This document shows, piece after piece, positions 8,078-15,051 of a stretch of DNA of 22,233 nucleotides. Source of the stretch: an uncultured bacterium (lineage in GTDB: Bacteria; Cyanobacteriota; Vampirovibrionia; Gastranaerophilales; Gastranaerophilaceae); contig CABUAQ010000025.1 of NCBI GenBank assembly GCA_902489575.1, positions 1 to 22,233 on the forward strand. The letters are read 5' to 3'. Positions within the stretch are counted from its first letter, which is position 1. Each line of letters begins with the position of its first letter. The notes under the pieces were generated by a model that searched no databases, was not told where the DNA came from, and saw nothing but the letters and a program-made list of their open reading frames with translations. The position numbers and the translations under genes were made by a program.

Positions 8078-8662
8078 ATGAAGAAAGTCCTTTTAATTAC
8101 AAGTATTCTGTTTGTTGCAGTTGTATCAACAGCTTGTATTAATAATCTGGCAGTGCAGGATTTAAATAACAAAGCTAAAGCTTATGCCGATAAGGGTGAT
8201 TACACTCAGGCAATTGAAAGGTTAAAATCAAGTATTGATCTTGATCCGTCTGTATTTGAAACCCATTATAATCTTGCTGTTATTTACACTAAAGCGGAAG
8301 ATTATATAAATGCTGTTGAAGAATATAAAAAAGTTATTGAAATGAAACCTGATTTGGCGGATTCTTACTATTCTCTTGCGACTGCTGAAAATAATCTTGC
8401 GGTGGATATGGAACAGGGTGTTGTCCGGATGAATGATGTTGATGGTGTTTTATATTCTCCAAGTGCCGACCGGATTGCTCTAGAAGAGAATTATGTGCTA
8501 AAAGATAAAGAAAAACAGCTTGTTGAAGAACTTTATAGTGCTGCTATTGAAAATTATCAAAAATACCTGCAGTTAAATCCGAATGCTTCTGATAAAGCTG
8601 ATGTGGAACAACAAATTGAACGTCTTACTGCTCGTGACAGAACAAAGACATTAGTGGAATAA
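8078..8662 (+). CDS. TPR-repeat lipoprotein
   Basis: Probable lipoprotein of 194 residues. A short positive N-terminus (MKK) and hydrophobic stretch end in VSTAC, a lipobox acceptable under the general rule, with Cys20 as the lipidation site. The mature part has tetratricopeptide repeats: about 24-57 (KAKAYADKGDYTQAIERLK), 58-91 (ETHYNLAVIYTKAEDYINAV) and a third, split copy near 148-180 (AIENYQKYLQLNPNA). TPRs make protein-binding scaffolds, so this is probably an envelope assembly or docking protein. The start is supported by GAAGAGGGG 5 bases upstream. The stop lies two bases before lgt, whose enzyme modifies lipoproteins of this kind. Confidence 0.85.
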   Translation: MKKVLLITSILFVAVVSTACINNLAVQDLNNKAKAYADKGDYTQAIERLKSSIDLDPSVFETHYNLAVIYTKAEDYINAVEEYKKVIEMKPDLADSYYSLATAENNLAVDMEQGVVRMNDVDGVLYSPSADRIALEENYVLKDKEKQLVEELYSAAIENYQKYLQLNPNASDKADVEQQIERLTARDRTKTLVE

Positions 8663-8664
8663 AT

Positions 8665-9474
8665 ATGATAATACCGGCCCCTGAATCTATTGCGTTTAGT
8701 ATATTTTCTTTTCCGATATACTGGTATGGAATATGTCTTGCGTGTGGAATTTTTATGGCAATTCTCACAGGGAATTATCTTTTTAATTCATTAAATACTA
8801 ATATTCAAAAAGACATTATTATAAGTTCTGCACCTGCGATTATTATTACCGGAATCGTCGGGGCAAGACTTTATTTTTGTTTCCTCAACCCGGTTTACTA
8901 CTTTTCACATCCGCTGGAAATTTTTGATATACGTCAAGGCGGGCTTTCTATTCACGGTGCTTTAATTTTAGGGATTATAGGGTTGATTTTTACTTCAAAA
9001 AGAAATCATGTTTCAGTTTTCGGGCTCCTTGATGCAATGGCTTGTGGCACAGTTTTAGGCCAATCAATTGGCAGATGGGGAAATTACTTTAATTCAGAAG
9101 CGTACGGTTTGCCTGTTAGCGGGCAAAATTGGGGGTTATTTATTCCGCAAAGCCGTAGAGTTTTTGAATACCTTAGTTATTCGCTTTTTCATCCTACATT
9201 TTTGTATGAAAGTATTTTAAATTTTTTAGCTTTTGTTTTTTTGGTATTTGTGTTTAAGCGATTTGGGGTTAAGTATAGTGGAATTGTCTTTTTTACATAT
9301 CTTTCTTTATATTCACTTATCCGATTTTTTATTGAACAAATTCGTGTTGATAGTGCATTAAATGTAGGTCCTGTTCCTATCGCTGAGATTGTGTCAGTTG
9401 TCTTGTTTATTGTAGGACTTTCAGGTATGTTTATTATAATTTTGAAAAATTGTAAGAGTTCTCCTGATGAGTAA
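8665..9474 (+). CDS. lgt: Prolipoprotein diacylglyceryl transferase
   Basis: Integral inner-membrane enzyme that transfers diacylglycerol from phosphatidylglycerol to the lipobox cysteine of prolipoproteins, the first step of lipoprotein maturation. The family signature GRWGNYFNSEAYG is at 136-148. The upstream GGLSIHGAL (92-100) has the conserved His, and RLYFCFLNP is in the expected place. About seven hydrophobic segments can be seen. The C-terminal FLYESILNFLAFVF and the final RFFIEQIRVD-helix arrangement match the family, and 269 residues is typical. The ATG is two bases after the lipoprotein stop, so the two genes are probably co-translated. Confidence 0.96.
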   Translation: MIIPAPESIAFSIFSFPIYWYGICLACGIFMAILTGNYLFNSLNTNIQKDIIISSAPAIIITGIVGARLYFCFLNPVYYFSHPLEIFDIRQGGLSIHGALILGIIGLIFTSKRNHVSVFGLLDAMACGTVLGQSIGRWGNYFNSEAYGLPVSGQNWGLFIPQSRRVFEYLSYSLFHPTFLYESILNFLAFVFLVFVFKRFGVKYSGIVFFTYLSLYSLIRFFIEQIRVDSALNVGPVPIAEIVSVVLFIVGLSGMFIIILKNCKSSPDE

Positions 9475-9578
9475 AATTTATATACTCTTTACATAAGTTT
9501 ATATTTTGTGAAATATTTGCAATTTCTCAGCTGAAAATTCCTTTATATATAAGTGAAGTATTTGAGGAGATTTTATAA

Positions 9579-9770
9579 ATGCCTGAGATTGATGTATTTT
9601 TATTTGATTTGAGCCAATTGTTTAAACTGTTTCCAAAGCAGGACAAAGAATTAGATAATAAAATTTGTGAGTATGAACAGAGGCTGCAAAATGATATGGC
9701 ACAAAATAGAATTAATTTGTTTTCGGAATTTGGTTATACTTCTCAATATGACAATGCTTTATACTGGTAA
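9579..9770 (+). CDS. Small orphan protein, 63 residues
   Basis: I do not recognise this protein. It is supported by a strong GAGGAG (9564-9569) 9 bases before the ATG and by a clear terminator 14 bases after its stop. It has a hydrophobic start (IDVFLFDLSQLFKLF), a charged helix (KELDNKICEYEQRLQNDM) and an aromatic tail ending in Tyr-Trp. It is too short and polar for a membrane protein; a small cytoplasmic helical binding protein is plausible. The 104 bases between lgt and this gene are very AT-rich. A TTTACA at 9488-9493 could be a -35, but I see no convincing -10. Confidence 0.7.
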   Translation: MPEIDVFLFDLSQLFKLFPKQDKELDNKICEYEQRLQNDMAQNRINLFSEFGYTSQYDNALYW

Positions 9771-9784
9771 GTTTATAAAAAGAA

Positions 9785-9816
9785 AAGACAAGGAACAACC
9801 TTGTCTTATTTTTATT
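9785..9816. terminator. Bidirectional Rho-independent terminator
   Basis: A perfect 9-bp stem, AAGACAAGG / CCTTGTCTT, with a 5-base loop (AACAA). It is followed by ATTTTTATT on the plus strand and, read leftwards, by TTTTCTTTTT on the minus strand. It lies between the convergent 63-residue gene and the glycine-zipper membrane protein gene and can end transcripts from both sides. Confidence 0.92.
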
Positions 9817-9840
9817 AGACTCAATTAATAAAAATATCTT

Positions 9841-10392
9841 TTAATTTTTTACATCTGTTTTTACAACATCTTTAATAAGAGCAATAAATGCACCTACAAT
9901 AGCTCCAGACAGCAGGAAGAAGCCTGTTGGTCTGATGTGTTTAGTTACAAGATTGTAAGCATTCATAAACTGTTTTGCTGTTTTATTTGCAATTTCAGAA
10001 GATTCTTTACATACCCTTTTAAATTCAAGCAGTTCATCCGGATTGTTCTTTTTGATGTTGTTAATTGCCTTACGAATGCTTGACGGTTTTACCTTATCAC
10101 CTTCTTTTAAACCATCAAACATCTTTACAAACTCATCTTCAGCTAAGGATGTTTGTAGTTTATTCCTGATTGAATCAACATATTTTTGAGTTCGTATGTT
10201 ATATTCGGTTTTTTGAGTGTTAACTTTCTTGCTGACTTTGATATATTCGTCACTGTTTTTTTCATCAGGTGTAACCGGATAAGTATATTTCATTGCTAAT
10301 CCTGCAGCTGCACCTATTGCTGCACCCTTTGCCATTGGTATGAAGATGCTTCGTCTTCTATCGTTTCCCTGTATTGCTTCTACTGTCATCAT
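9841..10392 (-). CDS. Small two-helix glycine-zipper membrane protein
   Basis: Unrecognised family. From the ATG at 10392 it is 183 residues. The N-terminal helix is glycine/alanine-zipper-like (KGAAIGAAAGLAMKY). A long soluble helical middle of about 110 residues has many Lys/Asn (SSIRKAINNIKKNNPDELL), and a C-terminal hydrophobic helix (GFFLLSGAIVGAFIALI) follows. Glycine-zipper helices often pack into membrane oligomers. I prefer the ATG at 10392 because GAGG lies 9 bases upstream. A GTG at 10428 would add 12 residues (MGRIENRMRIHA) but has no RBS. It is expressed from a perfect consensus promoter about 150 bases upstream and ends at the shared terminator. Confidence 0.7.
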   Translation of the reverse strand: MMTVEAIQGNDRRRSIFIPMAKGAAIGAAAGLAMKYTYPVTPDEKNSDEYIKVSKKVNTQKTEYNIRTQKYVDSIRNKLQTSLAEDEFVKMFDGLKEGDKVKPSSIRKAINNIKKNNPDELLEFKRVCKESSEIANKTAKQFMNAYNLVTKHIRPTGFFLLSGAIVGAFIALIKDVVKTDVKN

Positions 10393-10429
10393 TGCATGAA
10401 TCCTCATCCGGTTTTCAATACGTCCCACT

Positions 10430-10450
10430 AATTAAGCATTTTACTTAATT
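10430..10450. repeat. Inverted repeat in the leader of the glycine-zipper gene
   Basis: AATTAAG (10430-10436) and CTTAATT (10444-10450) form a perfect 7-bp inverted repeat with a 7-base spacer, about 40 bases upstream of the chosen start and well downstream of the promoter. It could be a protein-binding site or a weak RNA hairpin; no T-run follows, so it is not a terminator. Confidence 0.4.
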
Positions 10451-10546
10451 GAACAAATATGTAAGGGTTTGCACTTAAATATTTTATCCTGTTAGAAAAA
10501 TAACAAATAAAACTGAGTAATCAAAACCTCATTTTTTCTGTTGTGC

Positions 10547-10575
10547 ATTATAAACTAAAATTATTTTTTTGTCAA
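10547..10575 (-). promoter_or_regulatory. Perfect consensus sigma-70 promoter
   Basis: On the minus strand TTGACA (10575-10570) and TATAAT (10552-10547) are separated by exactly 17 bases, so both hexamers and the spacer equal the consensus. The -35 lies inside the last codons of the upstream wecA-like gene. Transcription would begin near 10540 and leave an untranslated leader of about 148 bases before the membrane-protein ATG. The leader contains an inverted repeat at 10430-10450. Confidence 0.85.
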
Positions 10576-11640
10576 GAGTCGGATTAAATTTAAGAAAAGC
10601 ATAACTGCAATGAGTGCCAAAGTTAAGAAGAAATAGTATTTTATAGCATTATAACTGGCGAATAAACATGCCAAGCCTCCTGATACTATTGCAACAGAAG
10701 TTAATATCACAACGGTTTTCTTCTGTGAAAATCCTGCATGAAGTAACTTGTGGTGAATATGTTCGGCATCAGCCACAAATGGTGATTGTCCTTTGCAAAT
10801 TCTTCTCAAGCTTGCGTATGTAATATCTGTTATTGGTACAACAAGTACAATAAACGGTAACAAGATAGCAAGTGTTGCAACTTTCATAACGCCTGTTATT
10901 GAAATTGCTGCAAGAATAAAACCTGAAAATAACGCCCCGCTGTCACCCATGAATATTTTTGCTGGATTGAAATTGAATGTTAAAAATGCCAGCATTGAAC
11001 CGGCTAAAATGAACCCGATTAACGCGCTAATAGGATTTGGGGGGCTTAGAGTTACCGCAAGGATTGCAAGAGTAATAGAATTTACCGTAACAACAGAACC
11101 TGCAAGTCCGTCAACACCATCGATAAAGTTTACGGCGTTCGAGATTCCGACAATCCATAGTAATGTTATAGGATATGAGAACCAACCTAAATCTATCCCT
11201 CCAAAAAATGGTACATTATTTATTTGTACACCTAACAAATATACAATTGTTGCAATTGAAACCTGAATAAGGAGTTTAAATTTTGCTCCGAGTCCATATA
11301 CATCATCAATTAAACCGAGCAAAAACATTAATGAACCGCCAAGTAAAATCCCTGACATTAATTTCCCGTAAGGATAGTAACTCATTAGCACAAGACACAG
11401 AAATGTAAGCATTGTGCTTGCCCAAATTGCAACTCCGCCAATGCGTGAAATAGGTTTGGTATGAATTTTTCTTTCATTAGGGATATCTACAAGACCTTCT
11501 TTTTTTGAAAAATTTATAACCATAGGAACCAAAAATACCCCGAAAATATAGGCTATTATTGTTCCAATTATTTGCGAATGTGCTAATTTAATAATTATGA
11601 TGTTACTCCTTTTTAATTGTAGAGCGGATATTTCCTGCAC
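10561..11640 (-). CDS. wecA: WecA/TagO-type undecaprenyl-phosphate GlcNAc-1-P transferase
   Basis: Polytopic inner-membrane enzyme that joins GlcNAc-1-phosphate (or a related sugar phosphate) to undecaprenyl phosphate, the first step of lipid-linked surface glycan synthesis. Catalytic Asp pair in GLIDDVYGLG (Asp112-Asp113), NFIDGVDGLAG (171-181), FMGDSG (230-235) and the HIHH loop motif (294-297), which points to WecA/TagO rather than MraY. About ten hydrophobic helices. The start is doubtful: the coordinates use a GTG with no Shine-Dalgarno, 28 bases inside glyA. A good AAAGGAG (11612-11606) right after the glyA stop instead points to ATA at 11598 or ATT at 11595, both in frame, just before the first helix. 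The -35 of the next promoter overlaps its 3' end. Confidence 0.9.
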   Translation of the reverse strand: MQEISALQLKRSNIIIIKLAHSQIIGTIIAYIFGVFLVPMVINFSKKEGLVDIPNERKIHTKPISRIGGVAIWASTMLTFLCLVLMSYYPYGKLMSGILLGGSLMFLLGLIDDVYGLGAKFKLLIQVSIATIVYLLGVQINNVPFFGGIDLGWFSYPITLLWIVGISNAVNFIDGVDGLAGSVVTVNSITLAILAVTLSPPNPISALIGFILAGSMLAFLTFNFNPAKIFMGDSGALFSGFILAAISITGVMKVATLAILLPFIVLVVPITDITYASLRRICKGQSPFVADAEHIHHKLLHAGFSQKKTVVILTSVAIVSGGLACLFASYNAIKYYFFLTLALIAVMLFLNLIRLLTKK

Positions 11641-12851
11641 AACTTCAAAGATCTTTCTTTAAGATTTTTTAGTGCAGTTTCATTATCTGATGAAAATACT
11701 GCAGATGCAATAATTTTTGCAACTTCAACCATATCATCTTCTTTAAAACCTCTTGTTGTAACCGCAGGTGTTCCCAGTCTTATGCCGCTGGTTACAAACG
11801 GGCTTTGCGGATCGTTTGGCACAGTATTTTTGTTTGCCGTAATTCCTACAAGCTCAAGCACATTTGCCATATCTTTACCGGTTTTACCTGTTCTGCGAAG
11901 ATCCAGTGTCATAAGGTGGTTTTCTGTCATCCCTCCCACAATATCCATACCTTCATCCATCAAGCCCTGGGCTAAAGCTTTTGCATTTTTTACGATTTGT
12001 TTTGCATATTCAACGAACTCAGGCTTTGAGGCTTCTAATAGTGCAACGGCTTTTCCTGCAATAATATGTTCCAGCGGCCCGCCCTGAAGTCCGGGGAATA
12101 CTGCTTTATCAACTGCGGCTGCATATTCTTTTTTACACATAATAATTCCGCCTCTTGGACCTCTCAGAGATTTGTGTGTGGTTGTTGTTACAAAATCACA
12201 GTATGGAGCCGGGGACGGATGTATTCCTGCAGCAACAAGTCCTGCGATATGTGCGATATCTGCAAGTAATAATGCTCCGACCTCATCCGCAATTTCTTTA
12301 AATTTTTTAAAATCAATTATTTTAGAGTAGTTGCTTGCTCCGCAGATTATAAGTTTAGGCTTATGTTCAATTGCCATTTGTCTTACGTTATCGTAATCTA
12401 TTTCGCCGTTATTATTGATACCGTAGCTTTTTACATCATAGTATAAGCCCGAAAAATTAACCGGAGAACCGTGAGAAAGGTGACCGCCGTTTGATAAATC
12501 CATACTTAAAACTCTATCACCAGGTTTCATCGTTGCCATAAATACGGCCATATTTGCCTGGGCCCCGCTGTGTGGTTGTACGTTAGCATGATCCATTTTA
12601 AATAATTCACATGCTCTTTTCTGTGCGATTTCCTCGATAATGTCTATATGTTCGCATCCGTTATAATATCTTTTGTGGGGTTTCCCTTCTGCATATTTAT
12701 TTGTTAATACGCTTCCGCATGCTTCCATAACGGCAAGTGAGGTGCAATTTTCGCTTGCAATGAGTTCTATTGTTTCTTGTTGCCGTTGCAGTTCTAATTC
12801 AATTTGCTGCGCAATTGCAGGATCAACTTTTTTTATATTTTCCAGATTCAT
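11613..12851 (-). CDS. glyA: Serine hydroxymethyltransferase
   Basis: Pyridoxal-phosphate enzyme converting serine and tetrahydrofolate to glycine and 5,10-methylene-tetrahydrofolate, the main source of one-carbon units. IELIASENCTS, the NKYAEGKPHKRYYNGCE substrate region, HSGAQAN and LLADIAHIAGLV are all standard. The Schiff-base lysine is Lys227 in TTTTHKSLRGPRGG. Its 412 residues match the family. The ATG is preceded by GGGAG. The stop is immediately followed by the Shine-Dalgarno of the wecA-like gene, so the two are probably co-transcribed. Confidence 0.98.
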   Translation of the reverse strand: MNLENIKKVDPAIAQQIELELQRQQETIELIASENCTSLAVMEACGSVLTNKYAEGKPHKRYYNGCEHIDIIEEIAQKRACELFKMDHANVQPHSGAQANMAVFMATMKPGDRVLSMDLSNGGHLSHGSPVNFSGLYYDVKSYGINNNGEIDYDNVRQMAIEHKPKLIICGASNYSKIIDFKKFKEIADEVGALLLADIAHIAGLVAAGIHPSPAPYCDFVTTTTHKSLRGPRGGIIMCKKEYAAAVDKAVFPGLQGGPLEHIIAGKAVALLEASKPEFVEYAKQIVKNAKALAQGLMDEGMDIVGGMTENHLMTLDLRRTGKTGKDMANVLELVGITANKNTVPNDPQSPFVTSGIRLGTPAVTTRGFKEDDMVEVAKIIASAVFSSDNETALKNLKERSLKLCRKYPLYN

Positions 12852-12910
12852 ACACTCTCCCTTTTTCTTTCAATTATACTTTCTAATCCGATTTACGCAA
12901 GTTTGTTAAA

Positions 12911-13471
12911 CTAGTTTGCTGCGGAGTTATATTCTCTTAATGTGTTTACAATTGTGTCTATATTTCTTTCAATTACAGTATATTTTTTGTTTTTCATATC
13001 AATAATGCAAGCCTGTTCCAGACAATTTTCGGAGGTGTTTATTAGTGCATCAAAATCTTTATCTGTCTGCGGAGAGCATGTTCCGGTTTTTTCTTTTGTT
13101 TCAGCGATAATTCTGGATGATTGGTCTTCATGATTTTCGACCGGCAATATGTTAAATTTAATATTCTGCTCTGCAATTTTTTTTGTAAGCTTTTTATGAA
13201 AAATTTTGTTATATTTTTCATCAACATTAAATTTATTATATCCGTATACCAGAGTCGGTTTATCTGATTTATAAAGTTCCTGATACGCGTTGTATTTGTC
13301 TGTTAATTCTAGTATATTATCCGGAACAGCTTTTGTTTTCGGGGATGTTTCCCCTATAAATTGAGGCACCACAGGTATAGAGTTGGATGTTTTTATAGTT
13401 GAAACTATAGCTGAGATTATAAGAATTGCAACAACTGCGATAATTGATTTGTCTATAATATTAAGTTTCAT
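12911..13471 (-). CDS. Membrane-anchored protein, possible thioredoxin-like fold
   Basis: 186 residues; I do not recognise a named family. Residues about 9-26 form one hydrophobic helix (IIAVVAILIISAIVS) after a short charged start, so the protein is probably anchored by its N-terminus with the rest outside the membrane. The strand KPTLVYGYNKF, a long helix, FNILPVENH and the late CIIDMKNKKYTVIE strand resemble the order of a thioredoxin-like domain, but no CxxC replaces the usual active site after the first strand. Cys132, Cys150 and Cys155 could form structural disulphides. The start has AAGGAGA 8 bases upstream. It lies 13 bases after nagZ in the same direction. Confidence 0.65.
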   Translation of the reverse strand: MKLNIIDKSIIAVVAILIISAIVSTIKTSNSIPVVPQFIGETSPKTKAVPDNILELTDKYNAYQELYKSDKPTLVYGYNKFNVDEKYNKIFHKKLTKKIAEQNIKFNILPVENHEDQSSRIIAETKEKTGTCSPQTDKDFDALINTSENCLEQACIIDMKNKKYTVIERNIDTIVNTLREYNSAAN

Positions 13472-13484
13472 AAGCCGACTCTCC

Positions 13485-14459
13485 TTAATTATTCAAGTAT
13501 TTGTTTTTTAATTTTAAAATTTTGTCATATGATAAATTTATCATCTCTTTCAGTTTATCATCTTTTAGTGATTTTTGGTAGATTGTTTCAATAATATTAA
13601 TAGTTTTGTTATCACAATTTCTGTAGATAAACATATTAACACCCGCATTTATTGCCATAAGACAGGCTTTAGTTTCTCCAAATTGTGCAACTCCTTTCAT
13701 GACCATATCATCAGAAATGATTATTTCATTGTAATTTAGGTTATTTCTAAGGTAAGAAATTGCGTTTTTACTCAGTGATGCTGGGATTTGATTTTTATCA
13801 AAGCAGGTACAATGAAGGTGGGCTATCATAATCATATCAATACCGTTTTTTATCGCAGCTTTAAATGGTTTAATGTGGATTTTTTCCATGTCTTCCAATG
13901 ATAAATCAATTTTAGGCAGAGTTAAATGGCTGTCGGCGTTTGCATCTCCGTGTCCAGGGTAATGTTTTACGCATGGAATTATTCCATTTTGTTTGTAGGT
14001 ATTTGAAACTATTTTTTCTGCTTGAATAACTTCATCAGGATTTGATGAAAATGCCCGTTCTCCGATTATCGGGTTGTTCGGGTTTGTGTTTGTATCAATG
14101 CAAGGAGCAAAATTAAGATTTATTCCGTAGGATTTAAGTTCCTTTGAGATATTTTCAGTTTGTTGTTTCAGGTACGGTAGACCTTTTTCGAATGCATATT
14201 TTGCACTTAGATATTTTTTACCGTTGTGAATATTTTCAGTACGTTCCACTCTGCCGCCTTCCTGGTCAATTGATAGGAAGGGTGGAATTATTGCATCTTG
14301 TTTAAGTTGTGTAATTAAATTTGCGAACTGATCTTTCGATTTTATATCTTTAGAGAAAAATATAACCCCGCCAAGTCCATCTTTTAATGCTTGAGAGGTG
14401 TATTCTCCGCATCCTGTGATAAACATTTGATATAGTTTTTCTCTCAGGCTTGCGTTCAT
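13485..14459 (-). CDS. nagZ: Beta-N-acetylhexosaminidase, glycoside hydrolase family 3
   Basis: Single-domain GH3 enzyme of NagZ type, which removes GlcNAc from anhydro-muropeptides during peptidoglycan recycling. SIDQEGGRVER, then APCIDTNTNPNNPIIGERAF, the diagnostic KHYPGHGDANADSH with the Asp176-Ser177-His178 general-acid dyad, and IISDDMVMKG with the nucleophile Asp at about 250. No signal peptide is seen, so it is cytoplasmic like the E. coli enzyme. I chose the ATG at 14459 (324 residues) because GAGG lies 6 bases upstream. The ATG at 14471 lies inside the upstream gene without an RBS. It overlaps nothing this way and follows the unknown gene by one base. Confidence 0.93.
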   Translation of the reverse strand: MNASLREKLYQMFITGCGEYTSQALKDGLGGVIFFSKDIKSKDQFANLITQLKQDAIIPPFLSIDQEGGRVERTENIHNGKKYLSAKYAFEKGLPYLKQQTENISKELKSYGINLNFAPCIDTNTNPNNPIIGERAFSSNPDEVIQAEKIVSNTYKQNGIIPCVKHYPGHGDANADSHLTLPKIDLSLEDMEKIHIKPFKAAIKNGIDMIMIAHLHCTCFDKNQIPASLSKNAISYLRNNLNYNEIIISDDMVMKGVAQFGETKACLMAINAGVNMFIYRNCDNKTINIIETIYQKSLKDDKLKEMINLSYDKILKLKNKYLNN

Positions 14460-14460
14460 T

Positions 14461-15051
14461 TTATTCCTCATAAATTAAGTTAAATACTTCAACTAACTCC
14501 AAAAGATTTCCGGATTTGAGTACTTGCTGAATTTTGTCATGAATTTCATCCAGACCTTTTTTATCAGGGGTTTTAAGACAGCTTGGAAGTTTTATGTCAT
14601 TTGTTGTTTTTGTATTTATAAAACTTTCGTTTAGGGTAAGAAATTCTTTGTATATTTCAAAAATTTTTATATTTACAGGGGCAATTTGATAATCTGTTGA
14701 AAGATAGTATTTTGCATCTTTTTTTAGTTTATCAAAAAATTCTATTGAAAAATCAATTTCTTCAACTGCTTCAGCTTCGTTATATTCGCTGCCAAGGCAA
14801 GGGTTTCCTTCAATTTTTACATCTCCGAGCGATTTGATATAAACTGCCCAGAGCAAACATCCAAGGCAAAAACCAACGTTGTTGTCAACCATTTTTAGAA
14901 TTTGCGGATAAAGCATTTTAAATTTTAATTTTTTTTGTCCGAAATTTTTAAATTGGTTTATATTTGCATAGATATATTCGGCATTTATTGATAAAATGGT
15001 TGTATGCTGTGCATAGCCCGGGTCAAATAATACAGCTTGTTGTGTTCTCAT
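14461..15051 (-). CDS. Unrecognised 196-residue helical protein
   Basis: No family recognised. The protein is mostly helical and soluble with a mildly hydrophobic, cysteine-bearing stretch at about 58-72 (VGFCLGCLLWAVYI, Cys62 and Cys65) and a third Cys at 85. The pattern could be a buried core helix or a loose metal site; I would not claim either. The ATG follows the TAA of the upstream hydrolase-like gene with no gap (TAAATG) and has GAGG 8 bases before it, so the two are translationally coupled. It also leads directly into nagZ, which suggests a shared envelope-related role, though nothing in the sequence shows it. Confidence 0.7.
   Translation of the reverse strand: MRTQQAVLFDPGYAQHTTILSINAEYIYANINQFKNFGQKKLKFKMLYPQILKMVDNNVGFCLGCLLWAVYIKSLGDVKIEGNPCLGSEYNEAEAVEEIDFSIEFFDKLKKDAKYYLSTDYQIAPVNIKIFEIYKEFLTLNESFINTKTTNDIKLPSCLKTPDKKGLDEIHDKIQQVLKSGNLLELVEVFNLIYEE

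Noticed and set aside
10793..11266. A 157-codon plus-strand open frame opposite the wecA-like gene.
   Set aside because: It is the antisense shadow of a hydrophobic membrane protein, which commonly leaves long open frames; nothing recognisable is encoded.
10561..11640. MraY (phospho-MurNAc-pentapeptide translocase) as the identity.
   Set aside because: The HIHH loop and the NFIDGVDGLAG pattern fit the WecA/TagO branch better, and no mur genes are nearby.
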